Under the pieces are notes generated by a model. That model was not told the origin of the DNA and ran no database searches. It was given only the letters and a program-made list of their open reading frames with translations. Source: Bacteroidota bacterium (lineage in GTDB: Bacteria > Bacteroidota > Ignavibacteria > T3Sed10-11). From it: a stretch of 6,953 nt of DNA. Within the stretch, counting starts at the first letter, position 1, and each line of letters starts with the position of its first letter. The stretch lies in NCBI GenBank assembly GCA_007128495.1, contig SKXH01000179.1, forward strand, positions 1 through 6,953, given 5' to 3'. Made by a program: the position numbers and the translations under genes. Shown here piece by piece: positions 1-5,308 of this stretch.

Positions 1-142
1 GAAATTGCTCCTTTACCCGCTTGTATATTGTCTCCGCATCCGGATGTTCGTGATGATTGAGTAACTCCTTGTAAATCACGATCCGCTGGGGCGTAATATT
101 CAAATTGGCCTCTTTACATATTTCAATAAACCGTTCTAACAT
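1..142 (-). CDS. Fur/PerR-family metal- or peroxide-responsive repressor, N-terminal fragment
   Basis: This is a partial gene: only the first 47 codons lie in the window and the rest continues past the left edge. Reading from the ATG at 142-140 gives MLERFIEICKEANLNITPQR and then an IVIYKELL helix and a HPDAETIYKRVKEQF segment. The ITPQR motif followed by HP-A--IY is the hallmark of the winged-helix DNA-binding half of Fur-family repressors, and TPQR with HP leans towards the PerR-like subgroup rather than classical Fur. The metal-binding C-terminal half is not visible, so Fur, PerR and Zur cannot be told apart. The start is chosen because it gives the usual family N-terminus; there is no Shine-Dalgarno sequence before it. 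A well-formed promoter and an AT-rich palindrome lie just upstream, so it is probably transcribed separately from the operon behind it and may repress itself. Confidence 0.85.
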   Translation of the reverse strand, partial: MLERFIEICKEANLNITPQRIVIYKELLNHHEHPDAETIYKRVKEQF

Positions 143-176
143 AATAGTTATAAGTGTTTGATATTTATACTTAATC

Positions 177-195
177 GATAATAATTATTAATTAC
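177..195. promoter_or_regulatory. Candidate Fur/PerR operator (AT-rich palindrome)
   Basis: A perfect 12-bp palindrome, TAATAATTATTA (179-190), sits within a 19-bp stretch that begins GATAAT and ends in C. By eye 13 of its 19 positions match the classical Fur-box consensus GATAATGATAATCATTATC. It directly follows the -10 element and covers the expected transcription start of the Fur-family gene, where a bound repressor would block initiation. AT-rich DNA yields such palindromes by chance, so autoregulation is an inference from sequence plus position. Confidence 0.45.
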
Positions 196-225
196 AAATA
201 TATAAAATTTAATACCAATTGTCAA
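195..225 (-). promoter_or_regulatory. Promoter of the Fur-family gene
   Basis: On the minus strand TTGACA (225-220) is followed by a 17-nt spacer and TATATT (202-197), which continues as TATATTTG (202-195). It fits both a sigma-70 promoter and the Bacteroidota consensus TTG-N19-21-TAnnTTTG (here N20). The expected transcription start is near 190-188, about 46-48 nt before the ATG. The same TTG-N20-TATATTTG arrangement occurs ahead of yggS at 3987-4017. Confidence 0.7.
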
Positions 226-255
226 GTGTCGATGTATTAATTTATGATTTTAGTG

Positions 256-708
256 TCATTGGAGCGATTGGAGAAAATCTTTGAAGCGTTTGTCGCCCGG
301 CCAGTGGAAAAACATCGAGCCGAGTGCAATGCCGCCGAGGATGGCGGGTGGATAGGCATATCCGCTGATAACTGCAGCTATGCCGGCAAATAGCACAACA
401 CCAAGACAGAGCAGCAAAGCGATTACCATTGTTAACCGGAAGCCGGTAACAAGCATATGTTCTGTCAACTTTACGGGCATTCTTTGTGGTATATATCTCC
501 AGATATAAAATGAGAGTGGCAACTGAATGACTCCGATAACAATGCCGAGATAAAAAACGGAGAACATACCCGGCTCAGGCATTCGCTGTTGGCCGATGAA
601 TAGCATAAATCCCAGAAATATGACCGCAAATGTCGAAATCGTAAATGCAATTATGCGAAACTGTGAAGCGTATCGCCGGAGGGTTTTAAGCGGATCCTTT
701 TCGCTCAT
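256..708 (-). CDS. Four-helix integral membrane protein of unknown function
   Basis: I do not recognise this 150-residue protein. It has a basic N-terminal tail (residues 1-18, KTLRRYASQFR), four hydrophobic stretches at about 19-38, 49-70, 92-114 and 119-136, and a short charged tail ending HWPGDKRFKDFLQSLQ. Positive charges before helix 1, between helices 2 and 3, and at the C-terminus suggest that both ends lie in the cytoplasm. There is no cleavable signal peptide and no catalytic motif. Its ATG overlaps the TGA of the preceding larE-like gene by 4 nt (ATGA, 708-705), and no Shine-Dalgarno sequence is present, so its translation probably depends on reinitiation after larE. It is the last gene of the TPR-aroE-larE operon. 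A role linked to LarE is possible, but only position supports it. Confidence 0.8.
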   Translation of the reverse strand: MSEKDPLKTLRRYASQFRIIAFTISTFAVIFLGFMLFIGQQRMPEPGMFSVFYLGIVIGVIQLPLSFYIWRYIPQRMPVKLTEHMLVTGFRLTMVIALLLCLGVVLFAGIAAVISGYAYPPAILGGIALGSMFFHWPGDKRFKDFLQSLQ

Positions 709-1556
709 GTTGTGTATTGCTTTTTTTCTGCGTCGGTCAGTACCTCGTTCATACTTCCGGAACGAAATCCAAACAAATCGAGCGTTATGTAGGTAAATCC
801 GATCTCCTTCAGAGCTGATACGATGTTTTCCCGGAATGAATCGTCTGCAAACCGTTTGATCTCGGTCGGTCCTACTTCGATCCGGACTGTCCGGTCGTCG
901 TGATGTCGTGCACGGAAATAGTTGAATCCGCTATCCCGGAGCACGTTCTCGGCGCGATCAATTTTACTGAGTTTTTGTTTGTCTATTGATTGACCATACG
1001 GGAACCGGGATGACAGACACGCGAATGATTGTTTATTCCACGTGCGAAGATTCAGGTATCGTGAAAGCTCCCGGATGTCATTTTTTGTCATATGTGCCTC
1101 GAGCAGCGGCGACCGCACATTTTTTTCCCGATTAGCCGCCATACCGGGACGAAAATCTCCCCGGTCGTCCACGTTTGATCCGTCGGCAATCCATTGTATA
1201 TTGTCACGTCCGGCAATTTCCTTCACTTTTCCGAACAATTCAGTTTTACAAAAATAACAACGGTTTGGCGGATTCTCCTTGAATTTCAACACATCGGTCT
1301 CTTCGGTTTTTACCACTTCAAAACGAGCGCCGATTTCCTGAGCAAGCGAACGGGCTTCTTCAAATTCCCTCGTCGGATATGTTTCCGACTGGCCGATTAC
1401 TGCGATCACCCGGTCGCCGATCGTATCATGTGCAACTTTGAGCAATAGGGTACTGTCAACACCGCCGGAATAACCTATTGCAAGACTATCCATTTCACGG
1501 AGTATCGATTGCAGCATCCGATATTTTCCGTTCAACTCTCTTGTCAATTCTGTCAT
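705..1556 (-). CDS. larE: LarE-type ATP-dependent sulfur transferase (PP-loop ATPase)
   Basis: This 283-residue protein has the PP-loop SGGVDST (residues 30-36), which binds ATP and adenylates a substrate carboxylate. It also has CYFCK (C100, C103) and the LarE-type segment FACLSSRFPYG (C180). LarE proteins supply sulfur to convert a carboxylated nicotinic-acid mononucleotide to its thiocarboxylate during synthesis of the nickel-pincer cofactor of lactate racemase. Some sacrifice one cysteine; others hold a [4Fe-4S] cluster on three cysteines. This protein has exactly three cysteines in total, matching the second type. It is cytosolic, with no signal peptide. It starts 11 nt after aroE, with AAAAGGA six nt upstream, and overlaps the next gene by 4 nt. 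No larA, larB or larC lies in the window, so its true substrate is open; another PP-loop sulfuration role is the main alternative. Confidence 0.85.
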   Translation of the reverse strand: MTELTRELNGKYRMLQSILREMDSLAIGYSGGVDSTLLLKVAHDTIGDRVIAVIGQSETYPTREFEEARSLAQEIGARFEVVKTEETDVLKFKENPPNRCYFCKTELFGKVKEIAGRDNIQWIADGSNVDDRGDFRPGMAANREKNVRSPLLEAHMTKNDIRELSRYLNLRTWNKQSFACLSSRFPYGQSIDKQKLSKIDRAENVLRDSGFNYFRARHHDDRTVRIEVGPTEIKRFADDSFRENIVSALKEIGFTYITLDLFGFRSGSMNEVLTDAEKKQYTT

Positions 1557-1562
1557 ATACTA

Positions 1563-1569
1563 TCCTTTT
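1563..1569 (-). promoter_or_regulatory. Ribosome binding site of larE
   Basis: AAAAGGA on the minus strand lies six nt before the larE ATG (1556-1554) and overlaps the aroE stop codon (1570-1568). A terminating ribosome would therefore sit on the larE initiation site. It is the only good Shine-Dalgarno sequence in this operon and supports the chosen start. Confidence 0.6.
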
Positions 1570-2425
1570 ATGCTCTCTGTTTTATATATTCCATCACGAC
1601 GGGAGTAACTTCATCCATCGGGAATGTTGTTCCGGTCCATAGTGTGAATGAAAACGCTGCCTGATGTAATAACATGGAAATCCCGTTACGGGTTCGCGCT
1701 CCGAAATGTCCCGCATGTTTCAGAAATTTTGTTTCCAACGGATTATAAATAAGATCGATTACAATATGCTCTTTGTTAAATTGAAATGATTCCGCTACGG
1801 GACTTTGATTAATGTATCGCCCGGAACCGACCGGCGTGGTTTGAATTATCCCCGCCGCATCTCCGGCTGTTTCCTGTAATGCACTCGTCTCCATAGATAG
1901 TGAACCGGCAGAATTATAGTCGTAAACCTTCCGAAGATGCTCGATCAATTGGTTTGACCGCTCCGTATTCCTGTTTGCAATGAGTATCTTTTTCGGAGTC
2001 GTCTTTGTGATAATTGTATCGCAGACGGCCCGGGCAGCTCCGCCTGCACCCAAAATCAGCACGGTCTTATCTTCCAATGATTTCAGTTCGTTAAAATATG
2101 CTTTAAAAAACCCCGGACTGTCGGAATTCTCCCCTAAAATCCTCCCATTATCAAAATATAAGGTATTTACCGCACCTATTTTCTTTGCTGCATCGGAAAG
2201 CGATGTTGTATGTTTTAACACGGTTTCCTTGAACGGAATCGTCACATTCGCACCGGCAAATTTTAAAGTTTGTGCTGCATCGAGCGCATTTTTAAATTGT
2301 GCGGGTTCGATATCGGCGGTGAGGTAAAGGTACGGTAAATCACTAATTCGAAAAGCAGTGTTATGGATTATTGGTGATAGAGTATACGGGATGTTATTGC
2401 CGAAGAGTACTATGCCGCGGTGCAT
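1568..2425 (-). CDS. aroE: Shikimate dehydrogenase (NADP+)
   Basis: This enzyme reversibly reduces 3-dehydroshikimate to shikimate in the chorismate (aromatic amino acid) pathway, in the cytosol. The 285 residues carry all family landmarks in order: the shikimate-binding YTLSPIIHN (14-22), NVTIPFK with catalytic Lys66, GAVNTL (84-89), GENSDSPGF with catalytic Asp102, the nucleotide loop LGAGGAA (125-131), a NADP-contacting NRNTER, DLIYNPLET, and the C-terminal NGISMLLHQAAFSF. Deviations are mild: Thr15 replaces the first serine of the usual S-x-S shikimate contact, NSD replaces NTD, and TTPVGS replaces the common ATPxGM. The start follows the stop of the TPR gene by one nt (TAATATG) without a Shine-Dalgarno sequence, so translation is probably coupled. 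No other aro gene is present. A YdiB-like quinate/shikimate dehydrogenase is possible but less likely. Confidence 0.95.
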   Translation of the reverse strand: MHRGIVLFGNNIPYTLSPIIHNTAFRISDLPYLYLTADIEPAQFKNALDAAQTLKFAGANVTIPFKETVLKHTTSLSDAAKKIGAVNTLYFDNGRILGENSDSPGFFKAYFNELKSLEDKTVLILGAGGAARAVCDTIITKTTPKKILIANRNTERSNQLIEHLRKVYDYNSAGSLSMETSALQETAGDAAGIIQTTPVGSGRYINQSPVAESFQFNKEHIVIDLIYNPLETKFLKHAGHFGARTRNGISMLLHQAAFSFTLWTGTTFPMDEVTPVVMEYIKQRA

Positions 2426-2426
2426 A

Positions 2427-3851
2427 TTATTTTTTTATCAGCCGCAGCAGTTTTTTCAACATTGGATTATTGCCGTATTCATTCTCAAATTCATTGATCT
2501 TTGATTGGTCGCGCTCAAAACTTTGCTTAAATGCTTCCATAGCGTCGACATACCGGCGCAGTGAGAGAAGCACCTTTCCTTTGAGGTAATACGGTTCGTA
2601 TGAATCTCCCTGAACCTCAATGGCAGAGTTTAGTGCGATGAGTGCTTCTTCCGGACTGCCATACTCAAACAGCGTGGAACCGAGATCAAGCCACACTTCT
2701 GTATTATGCGGGTCGAGCTTTGTTACCATACGGTAGCTTGAAATAGACTCCCATAGTTTGCCGAGGTTGTATTCGGCATCGGCCTTGGCATACCAGAGTT
2801 CCGGGTACTCGCGGTTTATGTTGAGTGCCCGGTTGTAATCATTAAGTGCACGGGTATACTGTTCCAGAGAATCGTAGCAGCTACCGCGGCCGAAGTACGA
2901 TTCATAATGTTTTTTATCTATTTTTATTGCATTGGTGAAGGACTTTATTGCCTCGTGGTACTGACCGAGTTCTTCATGGGCATTGCCCATATTATGCCAC
3001 GCCGCAACATCGTTCGGATCATACCGGAGTGTTTCTTTGTAACAGGTAAGGGCTTCGTGCAGATGTCCCATATTTGCGCATGCATTTCCTTTATTATACC
3101 ACGCAGCGGAAAATTTTTCATTAATGGCGAGCGCCATATCGTAGCTGTCTACGGCTTTCCTGAATCTGCCGAGCCGGTTCAGAATAATTCCTCTGTTGTA
3201 CCAGGCATTATAATTGTAGGGATCGAGATCTATATTTTCGTCGTATGCTTGAAGTGATTCATCCAGCCGGTCTAAAAAATCGTAGCAGAAGCCGAGTTCA
3301 TACCATGCCTCCTTGTTCTCGGGATTCCCTTCAACCAGATATTTTAAAATATGGACGGCATCCTCGTATCGTTCCATTTTCTCGAAAGATACCGCTTTGT
3401 TGAACAATGCCTCCTCATTTGCAGGATCGAGTTCAAGCGCCCGGTCGAAGCATTCGATAGCATCTTCGAGGCGGTTCATATTGTCGAGTGTTATACCCCG
3501 GTTGATGAGTAAATCGGAATCAACGGGGTTCAAGTTCATGGCTTGCTCGTAACAATCAAGCGCTTCTTCGTATCGATATAGGTTATTCAGTGCCATACCT
3601 TTACGCTGCCAGATATCGGCACTGTAGGGGATGTGTTTGATGAGTATGTCTATAAAATGCAGTGCTTCCTCGAAACGCTCGTTATCAAGATAGAAATTTA
3701 CAATTTCATCGAGTGCTTCAAGGTTTGTAATAGAACCGGAGTTGTGTAATCGCTCTTTTAGTTTCCGCACCTGTTCTTCAAAACGATCGCCAGAATTATC
3801 TCCGGGGTCTTCCCACTCATCCTTGAAATCATCAAAATCTAAAATACTCAT
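2427..3851 (-). CDS. Tetratricopeptide-repeat protein, 12 uninterrupted TPR units
   Basis: This 474-residue soluble protein has an acidic N-terminal tail (residues 1-22, rich in D and E), a short charged helix (23-43), and twelve 34-residue TPR units in unbroken register (44-451). It ends in a basic 23-residue tail with LKKLLRLIKK. Units 2-12 have the canonical W/Y at position 4, G at 8, A at 20 and P near 32, for example AWYNKGNA at unit 7. Unit 1 is degenerate. There is no signal peptide or membrane helix, so it probably acts in the cytoplasm as a protein-protein scaffold. Twelve units would make about one and a half turns of a TPR superhelix. The specific role is unknown; I recall similar long TPR proteins in Chlorobi/Ignavibacteria. 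It is the first gene of the minus-strand operon and directly precedes aroE. Confidence 0.9.
   Translation of the reverse strand: MSILDFDDFKDEWEDPGDNSGDRFEEQVRKLKERLHNSGSITNLEALDEIVNFYLDNERFEEALHFIDILIKHIPYSADIWQRKGMALNNLYRYEEALDCYEQAMNLNPVDSDLLINRGITLDNMNRLEDAIECFDRALELDPANEEALFNKAVSFEKMERYEDAVHILKYLVEGNPENKEAWYELGFCYDFLDRLDESLQAYDENIDLDPYNYNAWYNRGIILNRLGRFRKAVDSYDMALAINEKFSAAWYNKGNACANMGHLHEALTCYKETLRYDPNDVAAWHNMGNAHEELGQYHEAIKSFTNAIKIDKKHYESYFGRGSCYDSLEQYTRALNDYNRALNINREYPELWYAKADAEYNLGKLWESISSYRMVTKLDPHNTEVWLDLGSTLFEYGSPEEALIALNSAIEVQGDSYEPYYLKGKVLLSLRRYVDAMEAFKQSFERDQSKINEFENEYGNNPMLKKLLRLIKK
2499..3722 (-). repeat. Array of twelve 102-bp TPR-encoding units
   Basis: Residues 44-451 of the TPR protein divide into twelve consecutive 34-residue units with no insertion or deletion between them. 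At DNA level this is a 102-bp period. The units have diverged and I see no long exact repeats, so this is an old protein-level array rather than a recent tandem duplication. Confidence 0.85.
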
Positions 3852-3904
3852 TTTCCCGTACCACTTAAATAGGGATTAATGTCATTGTCTGGTTTACCAT
3901 ATCT

Positions 3905-3933
3905 AATTAAATAAAAATCTTTATGTATGTCAA
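3905..3933 (-). promoter_or_regulatory. Candidate promoter of the TPR-aroE-larE operon
   Basis: On the minus strand TTGACA (3933-3928) is followed by 17 nt and TTAATT (3910-3905). The -35 is perfect and the -10 is weak, and the TAnnTTTG form seen at the other two promoters is absent. The implied leader is about 50 nt. It is the best candidate in the gap, but it rests on sequence match alone. Confidence 0.4.
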
Positions 3934-3934
3934 T

Positions 3935-3960
3935 AGCGCAAAAAACCCCGATATTGCGCT
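3935..3960. repeat. Inverted repeat in the divergent intergenic region
   Basis: AGCGCAA (3935-3941) and TTGCGCT (3954-3960) form a perfect 7-bp inverted repeat around a 12-nt centre. It lies immediately upstream of the TPR-operon -35 and about 27 bp upstream of the yggS -35. It is GC-richer than the AT-rich surroundings. An operator shared by the divergent promoters is possible. It does not look like a terminator: the stem is short and no gene ends here. Confidence 0.4.
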
Positions 3961-3986
3961 TATTTTGCCATAAAACGCAAATTTAG

Positions 3987-4017
3987 TTGATTTTTAACGC
4001 TTTTCGGATTATATTTG
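3987..4017 (+). promoter_or_regulatory. Promoter of the yggS-divIVA-PNP-ileS operon
   Basis: TTGATT (3987-3992), a 17-nt spacer and TATATT (4010-4015), extended to TATATTTG (4010-4017), match both sigma-70 and the Bacteroidota TTG-N20-TAnnTTTG pattern. The start point would be near 4022-4025, giving a leader of only about 13-16 nt to the ATG at 4038. The spacing is identical to the Fur-family promoter at 225-195. Confidence 0.65.
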
Positions 4018-4037
4018 GTATTTACTTAATTTTTGGC

Positions 4038-4727
4038 ATGATCAAAGAAAATTTGCAAGACATACGAAATCGGATATCAGAGGCATGCCAGCGGTCGGGG
4101 AGAGATGTTTCGGAAATTACATTAATTGCCGTTTCTAAAACTTTCTCTTCGGATAAGATACGGGAAGCACATCATTCAGGAATAGCCGATATCGGCGAGA
4201 GTTATGTGCAGGAAATGACCGGCAAATACAAAGATTTGAAAAATGAATCGATCCGCTGGCATTTTGTAGGCCCGCTTCAGCGAAATAAGGTCAAATATAT
4301 TGTTGATTTTGTTCATCTTATTCATTCGGTAGAGAGTTTAAAAGTTTGCCAGGAAATCGAAAAGCGGGCGTCACGCATTGACAGGGATATCGAAGTTCTC
4401 GTTGAAGTCAATACCTCGGGAGAACCTCAAAAACATGGCATCTCGCCAGACGAAGCCCCGAAATTAATCGATGAGATCGGCGTTTTTGACCACGTTCACG
4501 TTCGCGGTTTGATGACAATGGCGCCGTTTGTAGACGATCCGAATGATGCCAGGCCTTCATTTAAGCTCCTGCGTGATCTGCAAGCGCGATTGCTTGACAA
4601 TGGTGTACCGGAAATACTGGTACAGCATCTTTCGATGGGAATGTCTAATGATTTTGAAGTTGCGATAGAAGAAGGGGCAACGATGGTGCGTATCGGAAGC
4701 AGTATTTTCGGTGAGCGCCTACAATAA
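4038..4727 (+). CDS. yggS: YggS/PLPBP pyridoxal-phosphate homeostasis protein
   Basis: This 229-residue protein is a single TIM-barrel domain of the PLP-binding YggS/PROSC family, which carries PLP on a lysine and balances cellular vitamin B6 without known catalysis. Visible landmarks are AVSKTF with the PLP lysine K34, the IGESYVQE segment (usually GENYVQE, so Asn is replaced by Ser), WHFVGPLQRNK, EVNTSGEPQKHG, RGLMTMAPF, and the phosphate-binding end LSMGMSNDFEVAIEEGATMVRIGSSIFG. The ATG at 4038 gives the usual family N-terminus. An in-frame TTG at 3987 would add 17 hydrophobic residues, but it coincides with the predicted -35 element. There is no Shine-Dalgarno sequence, and the predicted leader is very short. 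It is the first gene of the plus-strand operon, 34 nt before divIVA, the neighbourhood in which yggS is often found. Confidence 0.93.
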   Translation: MIKENLQDIRNRISEACQRSGRDVSEITLIAVSKTFSSDKIREAHHSGIADIGESYVQEMTGKYKDLKNESIRWHFVGPLQRNKVKYIVDFVHLIHSVESLKVCQEIEKRASRIDRDIEVLVEVNTSGEPQKHGISPDEAPKLIDEIGVFDHVHVRGLMTMAPFVDDPNDARPSFKLLRDLQARLLDNGVPEILVQHLSMGMSNDFEVAIEEGATMVRIGSSIFGERLQ

Positions 4728-4750
4728 TTCATAAAATGGAATAGAATTCC

Positions 4751-4755
4751 GGAGG
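4751..4755 (+). promoter_or_regulatory. Ribosome binding site of divIVA
   Basis: GGAGG lies six nt before the ATG at 4762 and is the strongest Shine-Dalgarno sequence in the window. It stands out because most other starts here lack one, and suggests that divIVA is translated independently of yggS and relatively efficiently. Confidence 0.7.
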
Positions 4756-4761
4756 CGCACT

Positions 4762-5307
4762 ATGAAATTAACTCCTATGGATATTAGAAATCAGGATTTT
4801 AAGCGTGTTTTACGCGGTTATGATCCGGTTGAGGTTAACACGTTTCTTGAAATGCTGGCAAGCGAAGTTGAGAAACTGATACGTGACCAAAAAGAAAATC
4901 GTGGACGTGCTAAAGAGCTGGAGGAACAGCTTAATAATTATAAACAGCTTGAAAAATCGTTACAGCAGGCGTTGCTGCAGGCACAGGAATCAGCAAATCA
5001 GGCGCGGGAGCAGTCGAAACGAGAAGCAGGGATTATAATAAAACAGGCCGAAACCAGTGCAGATGAGATCGTTCAGGATGCACGGAGTTCACTCTCCAGA
5101 ATCAAAAATGAGATCGAGGAGCTGCGAACGATTCGTGAGACAATGATAAGCCGCTTGAAAATTTTATTTAACTCTCAACTTGAACTTCTCCACTCGCTTG
5201 GAGCCGAGCGGGATAATGATGAGGACGAAGAGAAAACCGTAACCGTCGGCAGAAAGTCTGTCGATGTAAATGATATAATCGAAAAAATGGATCAGGACAC
5301 GGAATAA
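4762..5307 (+). CDS. divIVA: DivIVA-domain coiled-coil protein
   Basis: This 181-residue cytoplasmic protein opens with the DivIVA membrane-binding module: LTPMDIRNQDF, then LRGYDPVEVNTFLEML (residues 17-32). Numbering matches Bacillus subtilis DivIVA. Arg18, which contacts lipid head groups there, is kept; Phe17, which inserts into the membrane, is Leu17 here. Residues about 33-145 are a long charged coiled coil rich in E, K, Q and R, suited to dimerisation and oligomer assembly. Next come an acidic patch (DNDEDEE, 151-157) and a short tail ending in DIIEKMDQDTE. Such proteins sense negative membrane curvature and recruit division, pole or cell-wall factors; the partner here is unknown. It lies between yggS and the nucleoside phosphorylase, a variant of the common yggS-yggT-divIVA-ileS order without yggT. 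A GpsB-like role is an alternative. Confidence 0.9.
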   Translation: MKLTPMDIRNQDFKRVLRGYDPVEVNTFLEMLASEVEKLIRDQKENRGRAKELEEQLNNYKQLEKSLQQALLQAQESANQAREQSKREAGIIIKQAETSADEIVQDARSSLSRIKNEIEELRTIRETMISRLKILFNSQLELLHSLGAERDNDEDEEKTVTVGRKSVDVNDIIEKMDQDTE

Positions 5308-5308
5308 A

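Larger units (their letters stand above)
143..255. other. AT-rich intergenic gap between the operon end and the Fur-family gene
   Basis: These 113 nt hold the promoter and candidate operator listed separately. I see no hairpin followed by a T-run downstream of the membrane-protein stop codon (258-256), so readthrough from the TPR operon into the Fur-family gene cannot be excluded. The hexamer AGTGTC occurs at 225-230 and 252-257, too short to interpret. Confidence 0.7.

Noticed and set aside
719..727. T-run on the plus strand that resembles a terminator tail
   Set aside because: It encodes lysine codons near the end of larE on the other strand and has no stable hairpin beside it.
705..1556. 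Alternative identification of the PP-loop protein as QueC, ThiI, TtcA or an NAD/GMP synthetase
   Set aside because: The CYFCK and FACLSSRFPYG segments and the length fit LarE, and the domains expected for the others are missing.
1980..2327. A 115-codon plus-strand open frame
   Set aside because: It is antisense to aroE, whose motifs cover the whole stretch; the translation is low-complexity and shows no domain.
2427..3851. TPR array as a recent tandem duplication or mobile-element product
   Set aside because: The units differ from each other throughout and no long exact DNA repeat is seen, so the array is old.
3987..4037. TTG-initiated 17-residue N-terminal extension of YggS
   Set aside because: The extension is hydrophobic and not part of the family, its TTG is the predicted -35, and the segment contains the -10 and likely transcription start.
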